Shown here piece by piece: positions 32,483-42,397 of a DNA stretch of 64,000 bases. This DNA comes from Botryosphaeria dothidea (taxonomy: Eukaryota; Ascomycota; Dothideomycetes; Botryosphaeriales; Botryosphaeriaceae). The position numbers were made by a program, and so were the translations under genes. Numbering within the stretch: the first letter of the stretch is position 1; each line of letters begins with the position of its first letter. The DNA lies in assembly GCA_011503125.2 (NCBI GenBank), contig WWBZ02000010.1, positions 372,001 to 436,000 on the forward strand, given 5' to 3'. The notes under the pieces are model-generated. The model saw only the letters and a program-made list of their open reading frames with translations, searched no databases and was not told the origin of the DNA.

Positions 32483-33060
32483 CTATTCTTCTCTCTGGGC
32501 TGCCGCGACAGGATCCCAAAACCCTGACGGCCGCGATCGAGTAGGCTCAGGTGGGTTTGCCGGGGAAGAGGTGGCTGGTCCAGGCGATTTTGCTGGCTGA
32601 GGGGGTGGATTCGCCACAGGCGGATCCCCCCTTTGAGACGGTGAGCCTTCCTCTGCCGCGTCGAAAATGTCAGTGAAAACCAACGCGGGAGACTACGGGG
32701 TTGACTTACTGGATTTACGCAGCAGGATCGACCGGAATCGCCATTCTAAGACGTCCAAGTCGGCTTCGGCGTTATCGTTCTTTAATTTCTCATTTACATC
32801 TTTACGCATCTCCTCCGTTACGCTGAGAGGAATGGCATCCCAAACAAGTGGCTTTGGCTTCGCAATCTTGGCCCAGTACCCGTCGCTGAGAAGCTTGGGC
32901 AGAACCTCTTGTTTAGTAATATACTTCAAAGTTGTGAGCGTCTCGAAGCAAGATACACTGGGTATGGACTCACAAGGAACCGCTTATATTGGCGTTCATC
33001 CCACCCCATCTCCCTGGCAACATCCGCCTTCGGCGTTTTGCTATGGAAACGTTTACTCAT
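32483..33060 (-). CDS. Small hypothetical protein, three exons
   Basis: Complement(join(32483..32652,32710..32923,32974..33060)), 156 residues from MSKRFHSK. Both introns have GT-AG ends: GTGAGT...GAAG, and GTAAGT with a CACTGAC branch site and CAG acceptor. The lengths close the frame exactly. The first two exons encode a compact, charged helical domain (DVAREMGWDERQYKRF, KQEVLPKLLSDGYW), perhaps a DNA-binding-like fold. The third exon is Pro/Ser-rich and looks disordered. I do not recognise the family. It sits beside a copia element but has no transposon motif. Confidence 0.6.
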
Positions 33061-34423
33061 GCCGGGCCGAGCCTCGAGGGTTGGAGAAATGGGCCAGCAG
33101 AACCACGGTGTGAGACTGGTTGCGGCGCGGTAAACGAAGCGCGCAGTATCTCCGGACGCGAGTGGGCTGAAAGAAATGGTTTAGTGCGAGCCTGCGCAAT
33201 CCCTGCAGTGGGTTTGTGACCAGATATCAGCATCGGAGCCAAGTGGCGGTTCGTTTGCCCAACGCTCGAGCCGGCGCGCGTGGTGTGACTCAGGCTTGGC
33301 GAAGGTGGGGTTCTCGCCTTGAGCGAGCGAGCAGGGGAGGGAGCACGATGCGCTGGCCCGAGATCCTCGCGCACGCCTGCCTTTAGTGGGCCAATCGGGC
33401 GCGTAAATGTCGCGGTTCGGCCTGTTAGACGCACATGTAGTGGGGCCATGCAGCTGCTGAAGCGTGCCCAGGAGGCTGTGGCACGGTAGGTATCCCATTC
33501 GTGGAAACCGCGCAGGGCCCAGGTGCCCACCTATCGGCCGTTTCCTTCGCGTCCGTCTCTTCCGTTGCTTCCGTTTTTTTCTTCGCATCCGTCTCTTTCG
33601 TCTCTTTCGTATGCACGACGTGTACCATCGTATATGCCAAAGTCCAAGATCGCCGCGACTGGTACTAGCCAATGTATCCGTCAACGAACCCGCAGGGTAC
33701 GCACTTCCCATGGTCTGACAATGAGCGCGGGAATCAGAAGGCCTGGCATTTGCCATGCACTGCTGCTGCTTTGCATCCTTTAATCATTCTGGAGAAGATG
33801 CGGCCTTGTGACAGACAGACCTTGACTTCCTTCCCTACCACCTTTGGGCCTTCAGCTCTTGTTAGCAGAGGGCGCGACACCCAGAATTTCCCCGTAGCCC
33901 GCCTTTCGGCGATTGAATAAAAACTGCACAGTGACTGCACATCTTCACACTGCAGATTCGGGCAGACGGGCTGCATAATGTGGGCCAGGAAAAGCCGAGA
34001 AGGAACCGAAGGAATGGACGAAAAGCGCGGTAAAATGAATGCATGCATGCATGTGGTGCTTGCACGGCCTGCTTTGCCGATCTCGCTTTGATGGCTGATA
34101 TGGTCCTTGAGTGGTAGGGGGCCCTTACCAGACGGCAACCTACGCTGGCGGTCCACCTAGCGGCTACCATCAGTATGACCGTAAGTGTGCAAAACACGAT
34201 TTGCCAATAATCTTGAATTGGGCCCTAGCATGAAGCATTGAGCTCCGTCTGCCTCCCGCCTTCTGTGATGGGCGTAATTATACCTCAAGATATTCACACT
34301 TTGTAGGCTCATCGCTTGTATGGTGTGAGCTCTGCAGGGATTCAGGAAGCCGTGAACGGTAGAAAAGCGCCAAGTGACAGGCGTATACGCTTCGGGTTGG
34401 ACCGTCCCTCACGAATGTCTTTC
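33061..34423. other. Intergenic with low-complexity tract
   Basis: No supported gene. The tract 33540-33615 is built of CGTCTCTTTCG-like units; on the minus strand it encodes short Lys/Glu/Thr/Asp repeats. A (GCAT)n run lies near 34040. Confidence 0.45.
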
Positions 34424-34571
34424 TGTTGGAATTCACGTGTTTTGCAAATTGTTTTTGCAACACCAGATAGCTTAGTCACTCACTTACGTATATAAGGAGG
34501 GTGGGCCACCTATGCCCTTCCTCCTCATGCCAATCATCAATGGATCATCGTTATTCATCAACAATCCAACA
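34424..34571 (+). repeat. Solo LTR, TGTTGGA family, copy 2
   Basis: Starts TGTTGGAATT and ends AATCCAACA, flanked on both sides by CTTTC. Contains TATATAAGG and the CTCATGCCAATC block found in the copy at 23134. Length 148 bp. Confidence 0.85.
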
Positions 34572-35214
34572 CTTTCCTTCTAGACTTTTGGCGCATTAAG
34601 CATAATCTATACTAACCTACCCTTAAGCATCACCATTTCCCAAGCTACATCATGCTGAGCTACACCACGCCTAACAACAAGAAAGGACGCGGTGCATATG
34701 ACACGACGGGAACGCCGAAGCCACCCCAGCCCCCAGCACCAAAATGTCGGGACCAACCCATAGCTGGCTCGTACCGAGTCAGAGAGATGCGTCAAATGTA
34801 ACTCCCCCTACGCCTCTGCTTCGCTTCTCCTCGTTGATTGTTACCCAGCCCTGCATGATTATATCCCACTGCATTGTGGTCTTGCGAACTACTCAAAGAG
34901 TTAGTGGGGTTAGGTAGAGAATGATAAAATTCTGGACGTGTTCACAATATCACTTTCTTCCCTCTTGGACTACTGGCTATAGCCATCTCACCTTCCGTTG
35001 GGCTTATCGACTCCTCTAATTCTGTCATAACCGCGATCCTTGAAGTGGCGAAAGCTGCTAACCATCTTGGTGGCACACACATAGTGTCCAGAGATCATTT
35101 CTCGAATCGGGTAGTAGACCTTGCATGCAGATGTTTTATTCCACGCACACTTCAGCTGCAGCTTGTCGTTTCTAGCCGCACTGAATCCTTGAGGGAGGAT
35201 CCAATCAGGTTCAT
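34572..35214. other. No gene recognised
   Basis: A 45-codon plus-strand frame from the ATG near 34650 (MLSYTTPNNKKGRG) is the only faintly protein-like stretch. It is too weak to call. Confidence 0.35.
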
Positions 35215-36147
35215 ATGCCGAGAGTTACCAGAAAGACATATAATCCTTCCCCTCCTTCATCGCTCACGTTTTCTACTGTCACCCGTCTTCCCCCCATCCT
35301 GAAGTCACGAATTACGCTTATCATGCCTGACATCAACAGCCTCGCTTGTGGCCTGTCGTCTCAGCGCAGGGAGAGTGTCGAACGACGCTTCGTCCCCCAA
35401 GTGGCCCATTTTGGAGATATAGGTGATGAGATGAGTGTACCAGCTGCCAATGACAATGAACTTGCTGCCGAATGGCCGCAAGTGACTACCGTCTCAGACT
35501 TGAGTAAGCTCGGCTGTGCTCTAGCTTCGTTCCTGCGACTCACACCTTCTGCAAAGATTCATTTTCAGAGTCCGATTGGGAGTGGACCGAGCAACGTGGA
35601 ACAGTTACCATAAGCAGACAAAGTACACATTCCGCGAAGACTTGTTTTGTCACGGCTGACCCCAATGCTAGGGGAGGATGAATCTTTCATCGACGACAAC
35701 CAGTCTATATACCCAGCCGAACTGCGGCGAATAATCCTGTCTGAAGTCGGGTACCTCCCAGTACTGGACTGAGGATGCGCCCCAACGTACGGACAATTGC
35801 CCCAATACTGGAAATACGCGTACTACGAGGTTGTCGTCACTGGGCTGAAGGTTTGGCAAGTGGACGGAAAGGCCTGGTACAGGAGGACTGTCATCCACTC
35901 TCCGCCACGTCGCTCCCGTGGCAACGGTATGATGGACCTTCCCGCTGAATGGGATGACCCAGAATGGCCATATCAGGCGGAACGTCATGTTGAGAGTCTA
36001 CGCTGGGCCGGCGATGCGATGAATGACGGTGCTCTTCTTTTGTTTCTGCTTGACCATGGTTGTGGCGATCTCTGGAATGTCGTGATGGGCATGGAGACTC
36101 CACCCGCAAACAAGCGGGAAATCACTGTTATCATACTCGACCCTTAA
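35215..36147 (+). pseudogene. Unrecognised gene, apparently frame-broken
   Basis: Protein-like stretches lie in several frames. 35323-35613 (MPDINSLACG onward) is followed in another frame by FSESDWEWTEQRGTVTISRQ, then DDNQSIYPAELRR, then 35797-36147 with YYEVVVTGLKVWQVDGKAWY and WNVVMGMETPPANKRE. The pieces are collinear, so they may be exons of one gene, but I could not find splice sites that join them all. I therefore list it as probably degenerate. Family not recognised. It ends about 140 bp before a solo LTR. Confidence 0.4.
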
Positions 36148-36285
36148 CAGTTAGGCGCCGCAATAGCGTTATAAAAGTATGAGAATGCGATCGTATATAT
36201 GAGGTTCATTCCTGTTCTCCGCTTGATAGCAGAGTGCTCGCTTGTGCCCATTGCGTTCTTCGAAAGCCACGCAGACTCTGTCGAG

Positions 36286-36525
36286 TGTCACGACCTGCAC
36301 TGAATCAAGTTCAAAGTGGGTTTGGATTGACGAAGTTTCTAAGCTAAAGAAGACAAAGAAGAAAAAGAAATATAGTAAAGGTAGGGAAGTTATATAGAGG
36401 TGGCCTTGGCTCCTTCACGTGGTGATTCCTGATCCGCCTCTGATGAATGCCATGCACGTGCCTGCTAACCTAGCCATCCCCTTGCTACCCGTCGTAGTCA
36501 CTGGTTGTAAGTTCGGTTCGTGATA
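36286..36525 (+). repeat. Solo LTR, TGTCACG family
   Basis: Starts TGTCACGACC and ends CGTGATA (a C-to-T change of CGTGACA). TCGAG is duplicated on both sides. The early part (AATCAAGTTCAAAG, GACGAAGTTTCTAAGC) matches the family members at 21215 and 52772. Confidence 0.85.
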
Positions 36526-36565
36526 TCGAGATCCCGCAACCTCTCAAGTTATGTCATGGTCCTAA

Positions 36566-37045
36566 TCAAGCCGAAGCAGGCCTCGCGGTATCCCGCCAGA
36601 AATCTATTCCTTCCAACAAGCTCTGTATCTCTGCCTTAAGGTCCTCAACCTTCTGCTTCAGGCGCGCTATCTCTTCGGTCTGACTCTGAGTCCTGGCCAA
36701 ACAGTCTTGGTAGGCATTCTGCCAGGCCGCCAGAGCCATTGATTGGTGCGTGTAGTGTCTCTCGAGGTGAGAAGCCCTGGTGTTTGCCGCCTGCAGGGCT
36801 ATTTCAGTGTGGGCATGTGCGACAATTTCGAGATTGAGCATGTTCGCGGCACAGAGGCCTTCGTCCGGTGGAAGGAGATTGACGTCCGTTGGGAAAGGCT
36901 CAGGGTAGCCGCCAGCCACCTCGTGCTCGGCTTCGGGGACAATAAACGAGCCGAAGCTAGTCTCAGACGAAGTGACCGACTCGGGCAAACTCCCAGCGCC
37001 CTGCTGATGGTCTTGGTGGCTGTTGTCATGCTTGTTTGGCTGCAT
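36566..37045 (-). CDS. Hypothetical coiled-coil protein
   Basis: A single-exon 159-residue protein from the ATG at 37045. The first half is Ser/Glu/Pro-rich and probably disordered. The second half is helical and ends in a coiled coil with leucine-type spacing (EEIARLKQKVEDLKAEIQSL). No conserved domain recognised. The frame has ordinary fungal codon use and no damage. It could bind DNA or a partner through the zipper-like end, but this is a guess. Confidence 0.55.
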   Translation of the reverse strand: MQPNKHDNSHQDHQQGAGSLPESVTSSETSFGSFIVPEAEHEVAGGYPEPFPTDVNLLPPDEGLCAANMLNLEIVAHAHTEIALQAANTRASHLERHYTHQSMALAAWQNAYQDCLARTQSQTEEIARLKQKVEDLKAEIQSLLEGIDFWRDTARPASA

Positions 37046-37307
37046 TTTCGCCTGGTATATTGGATCTCGTAAAATACGTGAATGTAGATGAGACTTGTGG
37101 TCTTAGTGTTGATCTGACATTCTCTATACCTTGTGGAAGGGGTATTTATTAATTATTGTAAAAATAGATTGAAGCGAGGCGGGCTCGCTTCAGCCACCCA
37201 TCCACACTCCGAATTGCCAGAACCATCCACATCCCCCCTCAGAAGAACCTATTAAAGGAGCTGCAACACGTTTATCATACAGGCAAACAGTGTGCCAACA
37301 AAAGAAA

Positions 37308-38145
37308 ATGCATCCATACACTACTGCATTCCTCTTGTACCTTACACGCGCATCTACTGGCCACTCCTGGATCGACGATGTGCGCACGCTGGGCAAGGAT
37401 GGGAGCATCTCCGGCAGTCCTGGGTATGTCCGCGGAAATGGTATGGTAGCCCAGAAGTCGGATCCATCACGACGCACTCACAAAAGCAGTACCTCGTGTT
37501 CTTCCCTTGCCCGCGCCCCATCCGAACCCCGCGTTCAACGGTTTTGCAATGCAGAATCTCATACCTCCCGCTGGACGTTTAGAGGTCATTGAGACAGTTC
37601 TTATCTGTAAGTCAACCCAACAGACTGAGAATGTGACGGCGTATAGTCCCACGTTGCAGGCTATGGCCTCAGATAGGGTCCTCCTGAGGTATCAAGAGAA
37701 CGGCCATGTTACGCTAAGCGACAGATATAACAGCGGAGACTTCCCGATGAAACCCACTTCAGGCACAGTCTGGGTCTACGGCACAAACAAACCAACCCCG
37801 GAAGACACGCTGATGGGCATTCACGGTGTCTGGGACGAAAAAGGAACCGGCGGCGACGGGAGGGGTGTGCTACTCACGAGCGCTCCGTTCGATGATGGCA
37901 TGTGCTATCAGGTAAATGACAGTGAGGAATCCGCTCGCCGGCAAGCTCTACCGCAGCGACCACATACAAAAAGCGAGGGCAGGGACTTGTGGTGTGGAGT
38001 AGAGGTGGAGCTACCCTCAGAGTTGGCTCCAGGCACTACCTACACCCTTTATTGGGTCTGGGAGTGGCCAACCTTGCTCAATGAGCAACCTCAGCAGTGG
38101 AAGCAGGAATACTGCACGACGTGTATAGATGTTGAAATAGTATAG
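37308..38145 (+). pseudogene. DUF7492-like secreted protein, one frameshift
   Basis: The ATG at 37308 starts a signal peptide (TTAFLLYLTRASTG) followed by HSWIDDV, so the mature protein would begin with His as usual for this family, then PGYVRGN. After about 37445 the conserved sequence moves to another frame (VLPLPAPHPN, NLIPPAGR, LICKSTQQ) and stays open to 38145. That part includes RYQENGHVT, GTVWVYGT, GVWDEKGTGGDGRG, CYQVND and TYTLYWVWEWP. No GT-AG intron neatly explains the shift, so it is a one-base indel in the genome or an assembly error. Family assignment is from memory of DUF7492 proteins. Confidence 0.55.
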
Positions 38146-38441
38146 CTTATATAGCCGCACAGCCTATCGGGCAGGGCCAAGTGAACTACAGCGGTCAAAA
38201 ACTTCTCAGCTCGACCTCTTCTTGGACCTTGGTGTATCATCCTGATCTTCATCCTCCGATTCGTGTGATGAACGCTTTCTCACCCGGCAGTTTCCCGTCG
38301 GGCTACCGTTGAATTTGAAGGGTCCAAATCCGAATCATCGTCGATAGTCACCACTTCGGGTTGCTGACGGATAGTTGGAGCTTTCGCTGCAGGTGCAGAG
38401 AAGCTTGTGTTAACGCCACGGTCGGAAATTCCTTGCAAATC
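38146..38441. other. No gene recognised
   Basis: Short intergenic stretch ending at a solo LTR-like repeat. Confidence 0.35.
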
Positions 38442-38571
38442 TGTCGAACTTTGAGAAAAGTGATTAATTGTGCAGTCGCTGGCTATCTGTAGAGGGTAGT
38501 GGGGGGAGCCCCTCTTATGCTACACTGGCGGCCGGATCCACCGGAATGTCACATGATTTTCTAGTCTGACA
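38442..38571 (+). repeat. 130-bp solo LTR-like element, copy 1
   Basis: Starts TGTCGAAC and ends TCTGACA, with AAATC duplicated on both sides. A 130-bp copy with two differences lies inverted at 47848-47977. It contains GGGGGGAGCCCC and GGCGGCCGGATCC blocks. The ends and 5-bp duplication fit a very short LTR or TRIM-type element. Confidence 0.85.
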
Positions 38572-39843
38572 AAATCCATTGAGAAGTGATAGAAAGTGAG
38601 CTTGTGAAGTTTTTGTGTCTTGCTGGTGAAGTCGTTGCAGATGGGTTGGGCTTTATACCCCAGCCTTCGCTACATATTACTCGACAAGTTCAGGGCAGAT
38701 CAACCTGCCCGTGCTCTTTGACATGGGTCAGCCAATTTCGAGTCATGATTCCATCCATAGGCAGAGGCGGCAGGAGATCTTGGTAATCCTGTGGGCAGGA
38801 TGGATGAGCCATGCACGGCCCATCTCTAGTAAGGGCTGTATGCACTTTGCCGTAAAACGCGGCAGGGCGCTGATGTGTCACTTCTCTGCTCCACCTCCGG
38901 GTACTACCTCTTGGCACCATTTCTTATCAACCGCAGGTGAAGCCGAGGAGCAGGGACATCCGTCACGGCTCGCCTGCTGCTTGAGCATCCGCATGTTTCA
39001 CCGACACAGCCTGCCGTCTGCAATTGGCGGAACGGCGTGGAGGATGCCGTGGTGCTCTTACGCAGCCTCTTGGGAAAATGTTAAGGTATCATGTGGTACA
39101 TCTCCAGCGCAGGTGCAGATGCATAATTAAATTTGTGCAGTGTGCCGATAGTTAGAGCCCAGAGTTCCAGCTCTGAAGTTTTCCGTTGTCAATATGGGTT
39201 TTGATATGGCGACCACCACTACAGTGCTCCAAGATGCGCGCCCTCCTCGGCCGCCGCCTTCCCCTCTCCTGGCAGAGGTGCGGTCCTTACTCGAGCCGGG
39301 GCCTCTCACTAGCGAAGAAGTCATTAAGGTGTACATCGTATGCGTTTCGCAATTTGGATTATCCTGCCGAACTAATGGAGTTGTAGGACCATTCCTGGAA
39401 TCCCGTCGAGCACCACACCCCAAACAACCAATATCCTCAGAAGAAGCACGAAACAGCCAGTGCGGTAGTCCAGGCAGACGTCATTAGGCCGCCTGGGGAT
39501 CACAAAGAAGGTGGAAAGAGGGACAAGCAAAGAACTCTCACATTCCATGAATGGCTCCATACCTCGCACGTTGGGAGACAGTACTTGCAAAGAAATACAA
39601 AAAGGAACGCGATATCATTTTGGCAGACTGCTGAAAGGATAGGAAAAATTCCGGATAATAAAAAAGTGGAAAGGAGCAATGCATTGGAGTAGCAAGAGGG
39701 CTTTTGTAGGCGCCTGAAGCTGGATTCCCAATAGAATAAGATCTTAGGAAACGGCAGATAGAGGAAGGAAAGAAATACAAATTTCTAAAACGCTCAGCGA
39801 CAGTAGTATATTCCTCCCGGCATTAGTCAATCTAAAGGTGAAA
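38572..39843. other. No gene recognised
   Basis: One plus-strand frame at 39194-39487 (MGFDMATTTTVLQDARPP) has a Pro-rich start but no family resemblance. The rest shows nothing. Confidence 0.35.
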
Positions 39844-40368
39844 CTAATATAGGTACATTGCATAAGAACGCCTCTCGGTCGGACGGCCTCGACGAGGTTT
39901 TCGAACCACGTTGTGCTTCCTCTTCTCATGGCGGCGGAGAGCTGACGGACAAAGGAAGGACTTCTTGCAGCTAGTATCAGTGCAATGAAGCCTTTCTCTA
40001 AGCTCGGCTGGCAGATGGGTATTTTCGTGTCTTCTAGCGGTGGAGCTGTTTGTGAATGGCTGATAGTGTCTATCACAGTCCGGAACTCTGCACGAAAGCC
40101 TATATTTTGGCGGGCAGCGCTCTAACAAGAACGAAATATCTACAGTACTCTGCCCTGTCTCATTCCTCAGGGAGCAAGAAACTGAGCCCTGAGACGGCTC
40201 TCCGGCGCATGACTGTCTTGAGGGCAATGGCACTGCTGGAGCAGTGGAGGAGCATCGAGAAAGGGTCGCAGGCGAAGGTACCGGGGCCTGGGATGAGTGT
40301 GGTGGTGGAACAAATCCGTTTGTTATCGGTCTCGAACGCGCGTCGTCTTCGCAAGTTGAAAGGCCCAT
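39844..40368 (-). CDS. C2H2 zinc-finger protein
   Basis: A 174-residue frame from the ATG at 40368, but the frame is open for about 40 codons farther upstream and an additional 5' exon is possible. The N-terminal half is Ser/Pro-rich. Two C2H2-type fingers follow: CRVPDCDR...ARRHENTH and CTDTSCKKSF...LRRHEKRKH, then a basic tail RKPRRGRPTERR. This is the usual architecture of small fungal C2H2 transcription factors acting in the nucleus. Targets unknown. The start is uncertain. Confidence 0.65.
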   Translation of the reverse strand: MGLSTCEDDARSRPITNGFVPPPHSSQAPVPSPATLSRCSSTAPAVPLPSRQSCAGEPSQGSVSCSLRNETGQSTVDISFLLERCPPKYRLSCRVPDCDRHYQPFTNSSTARRHENTHLPAELRERLHCTDTSCKKSFLCPSALRRHEKRKHNVVRKPRRGRPTERRSYAMYLY

Positions 40369-42397
40369 CTCAGGTGTTCCAGGTAGATGTTCGGAAAGTT
40401 CAGATGAAAACCACGGGGGATAAACTTGAATGTCCCAATTTAGATTGGCATTCGAATAATCGTGGAAGAAGTCAATCTTCGATGGTCAGTATTAACATCG
40501 TTGTTAGTCGAACTGGAACTCACTACTTGCTCTGGGAGTAATCCAGAGACATCGTGATGTCCTCCATCAGTGAGTTGAAATGTCATAGCGATGCAAGCTG
40601 AGATCTCAAGAAGCAGAGGTCAGGAAGGTGTGCTTTGAGACAAATCTATAGATATCCCTCTACCCTGTTCGCGAAATGAGCTGACGCTCTGCTACTCATG
40701 CCTGAAGCCTGGGCCCCTCAGCTCAACTTTTCACAACATATGTATGAAGTGCATCGACACCCGCAACCTGAGTCATGTGTTGTCCTCGCCGCTCCGGGAA
40801 CGCTCCTACATTGTACTTACTTACAGTGTGCATTCCTTCGGATTGATGTCTTACCAAAGGATATGCAGAAAATAAGGCGAAGGAGCTAGAGGCGGTATCG
40901 CAGCCCTGCATGGCCCGTGTCGAGCGTTTTGGAAGCAAATCGTGATGGGCGCTATTGCTGTCTAAGAAGCATGGCCACGTCAGCTAGCGGCTCTGTGCTC
41001 TCTGGCAGATGTGCCGTGTGGGCCGCTGCAGCTTGATATGTGCTCCTGATCAGGAATGCCACATTGGCACCCCGTTTTTCGGCTACGCCTCTCATGCTCA
41101 TTAATCGCTCGCGTCGAGTCAGAGCCAGGGAGAGAAGGTCGACGCCCATTACCCGCCATGTTCGCGTACTCTGAGACGTGGTTGGATGCAGGGCTAGTGG
41201 AAAGCTCTTGGCTCGGATAGTAGGAGAATGGTTATCATTCATCGACAAGCTGAGGCCCCACTTGCGATGTGCATGCTACTGTTTCACCGAGAAGAACCCG
41301 CCGAACGCGACGAAATTGACGATAGTGGCGTGAGAGATGCAGCTGTTGCGATCAGCACGGACTCAATTTTAGCGAGGTATGCACGCGATGACGAAAGAGG
41401 AAATGGGCGGCGGTGTGGCAGCGAAGAGGACAAAGAGCGCTGCGACACCTGAGGCGACGGATAACCGAACATGGATATTGAGCTGGTGGGATCTGTCTTT
41501 AAGGTTGCGAAGTGGCCGTCGTCAAAGCTGCGCAAATTGCACTGGACGTGAAGATATTGAGTGGTCTACCGTCAGCGTTGGATCGCAGGCCTCGCGACAC
41601 CTATGTCTGGCCCAGGCCCTGAGGGACACAGTACCGCCGATCGACTGGCAGCGCGCGGGGGGGAGCGTCATAGAGTTATTTTAGCCGAAGCGGAGTGGAG
41701 TGTGCACGTACGCGCCCACATCCCGTGCAACACGGGGCGACCGTCCTCTTTCCGGGCGGGCCGGTGCGCTGATCCCAGCCACACTTTCAGCGCGCACGGG
41801 GAGGCCCGCCTCGCTTTAAAAATGCCGTTCCGCTCGCTCAGTGTGCACCTCATCTGCAACGCGCCCCGCTCACCTTCGACATCCAGATTGTTCGGCCTCT
41901 TCTAAAGCTACCACTTTCGCAACCGCTCTTATTCGCTGTACGTATTCGGTTCCTTTATCTCTTTATTTCTCGCTTCCCTTGGTAGGACTTGTTGCTTAGG
42001 GTTTTTAAATGTCTTAGCTGCACCTTTTTATCTGCGGCAGTCTTCGCTCGTCCCTGCTCAGTAACGACCAGCACGCCCGACCAGCAGACCAGTCTGCTAT
42101 GTCCCGGCTAGCTATGTCTAAATCTCGTAGTGGACGGCGGAGGTTTGACGTTTGCCTGTCACACCTAACCACGCAAGTGGCTAGAATGGCGGGCCGGATG
42201 AATTGGTGTTGGGCTTCTATAGTTTTTCAGCTAAAGCTGCTCGCGAGTCAAGGCTGCTCGCGAGCGTTGTGTTTATTAAAAGCCTGGGTGGGTGGGATTC
42301 CTACCGCAATCGCGCGTGGGGGCTTTTATCTTATTCCTCTTAGCTTTTCGCTTCTCTTCGATAGAACTCTATTAATTTATTCTTCTTCTCGGGATAG
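40369..42397. other. Long region without a convincing gene
   Basis: Possible 5' exon of the zinc-finger gene near 40450-40560. Minus-strand frames at 40952-41535 (VDLLSLALTRRERLMSMRG) are faintly protein-like but broken. The last 220 bp share a module (GAGTCAAGGCTGCTCG, AAAGCCTGGGTGGG) with the region upstream of 61002. Confidence 0.4.

Noticed and set aside
33181..33756. Arg/Lys-rich 191-codon minus-strand frame
   Set aside because: It is a translation of a simple-sequence tract with no domain resemblance.
40056..40541. 161-codon plus-strand frame
   Set aside because: Antisense to the C2H2 zinc-finger gene, which has clear zinc-binding motifs.
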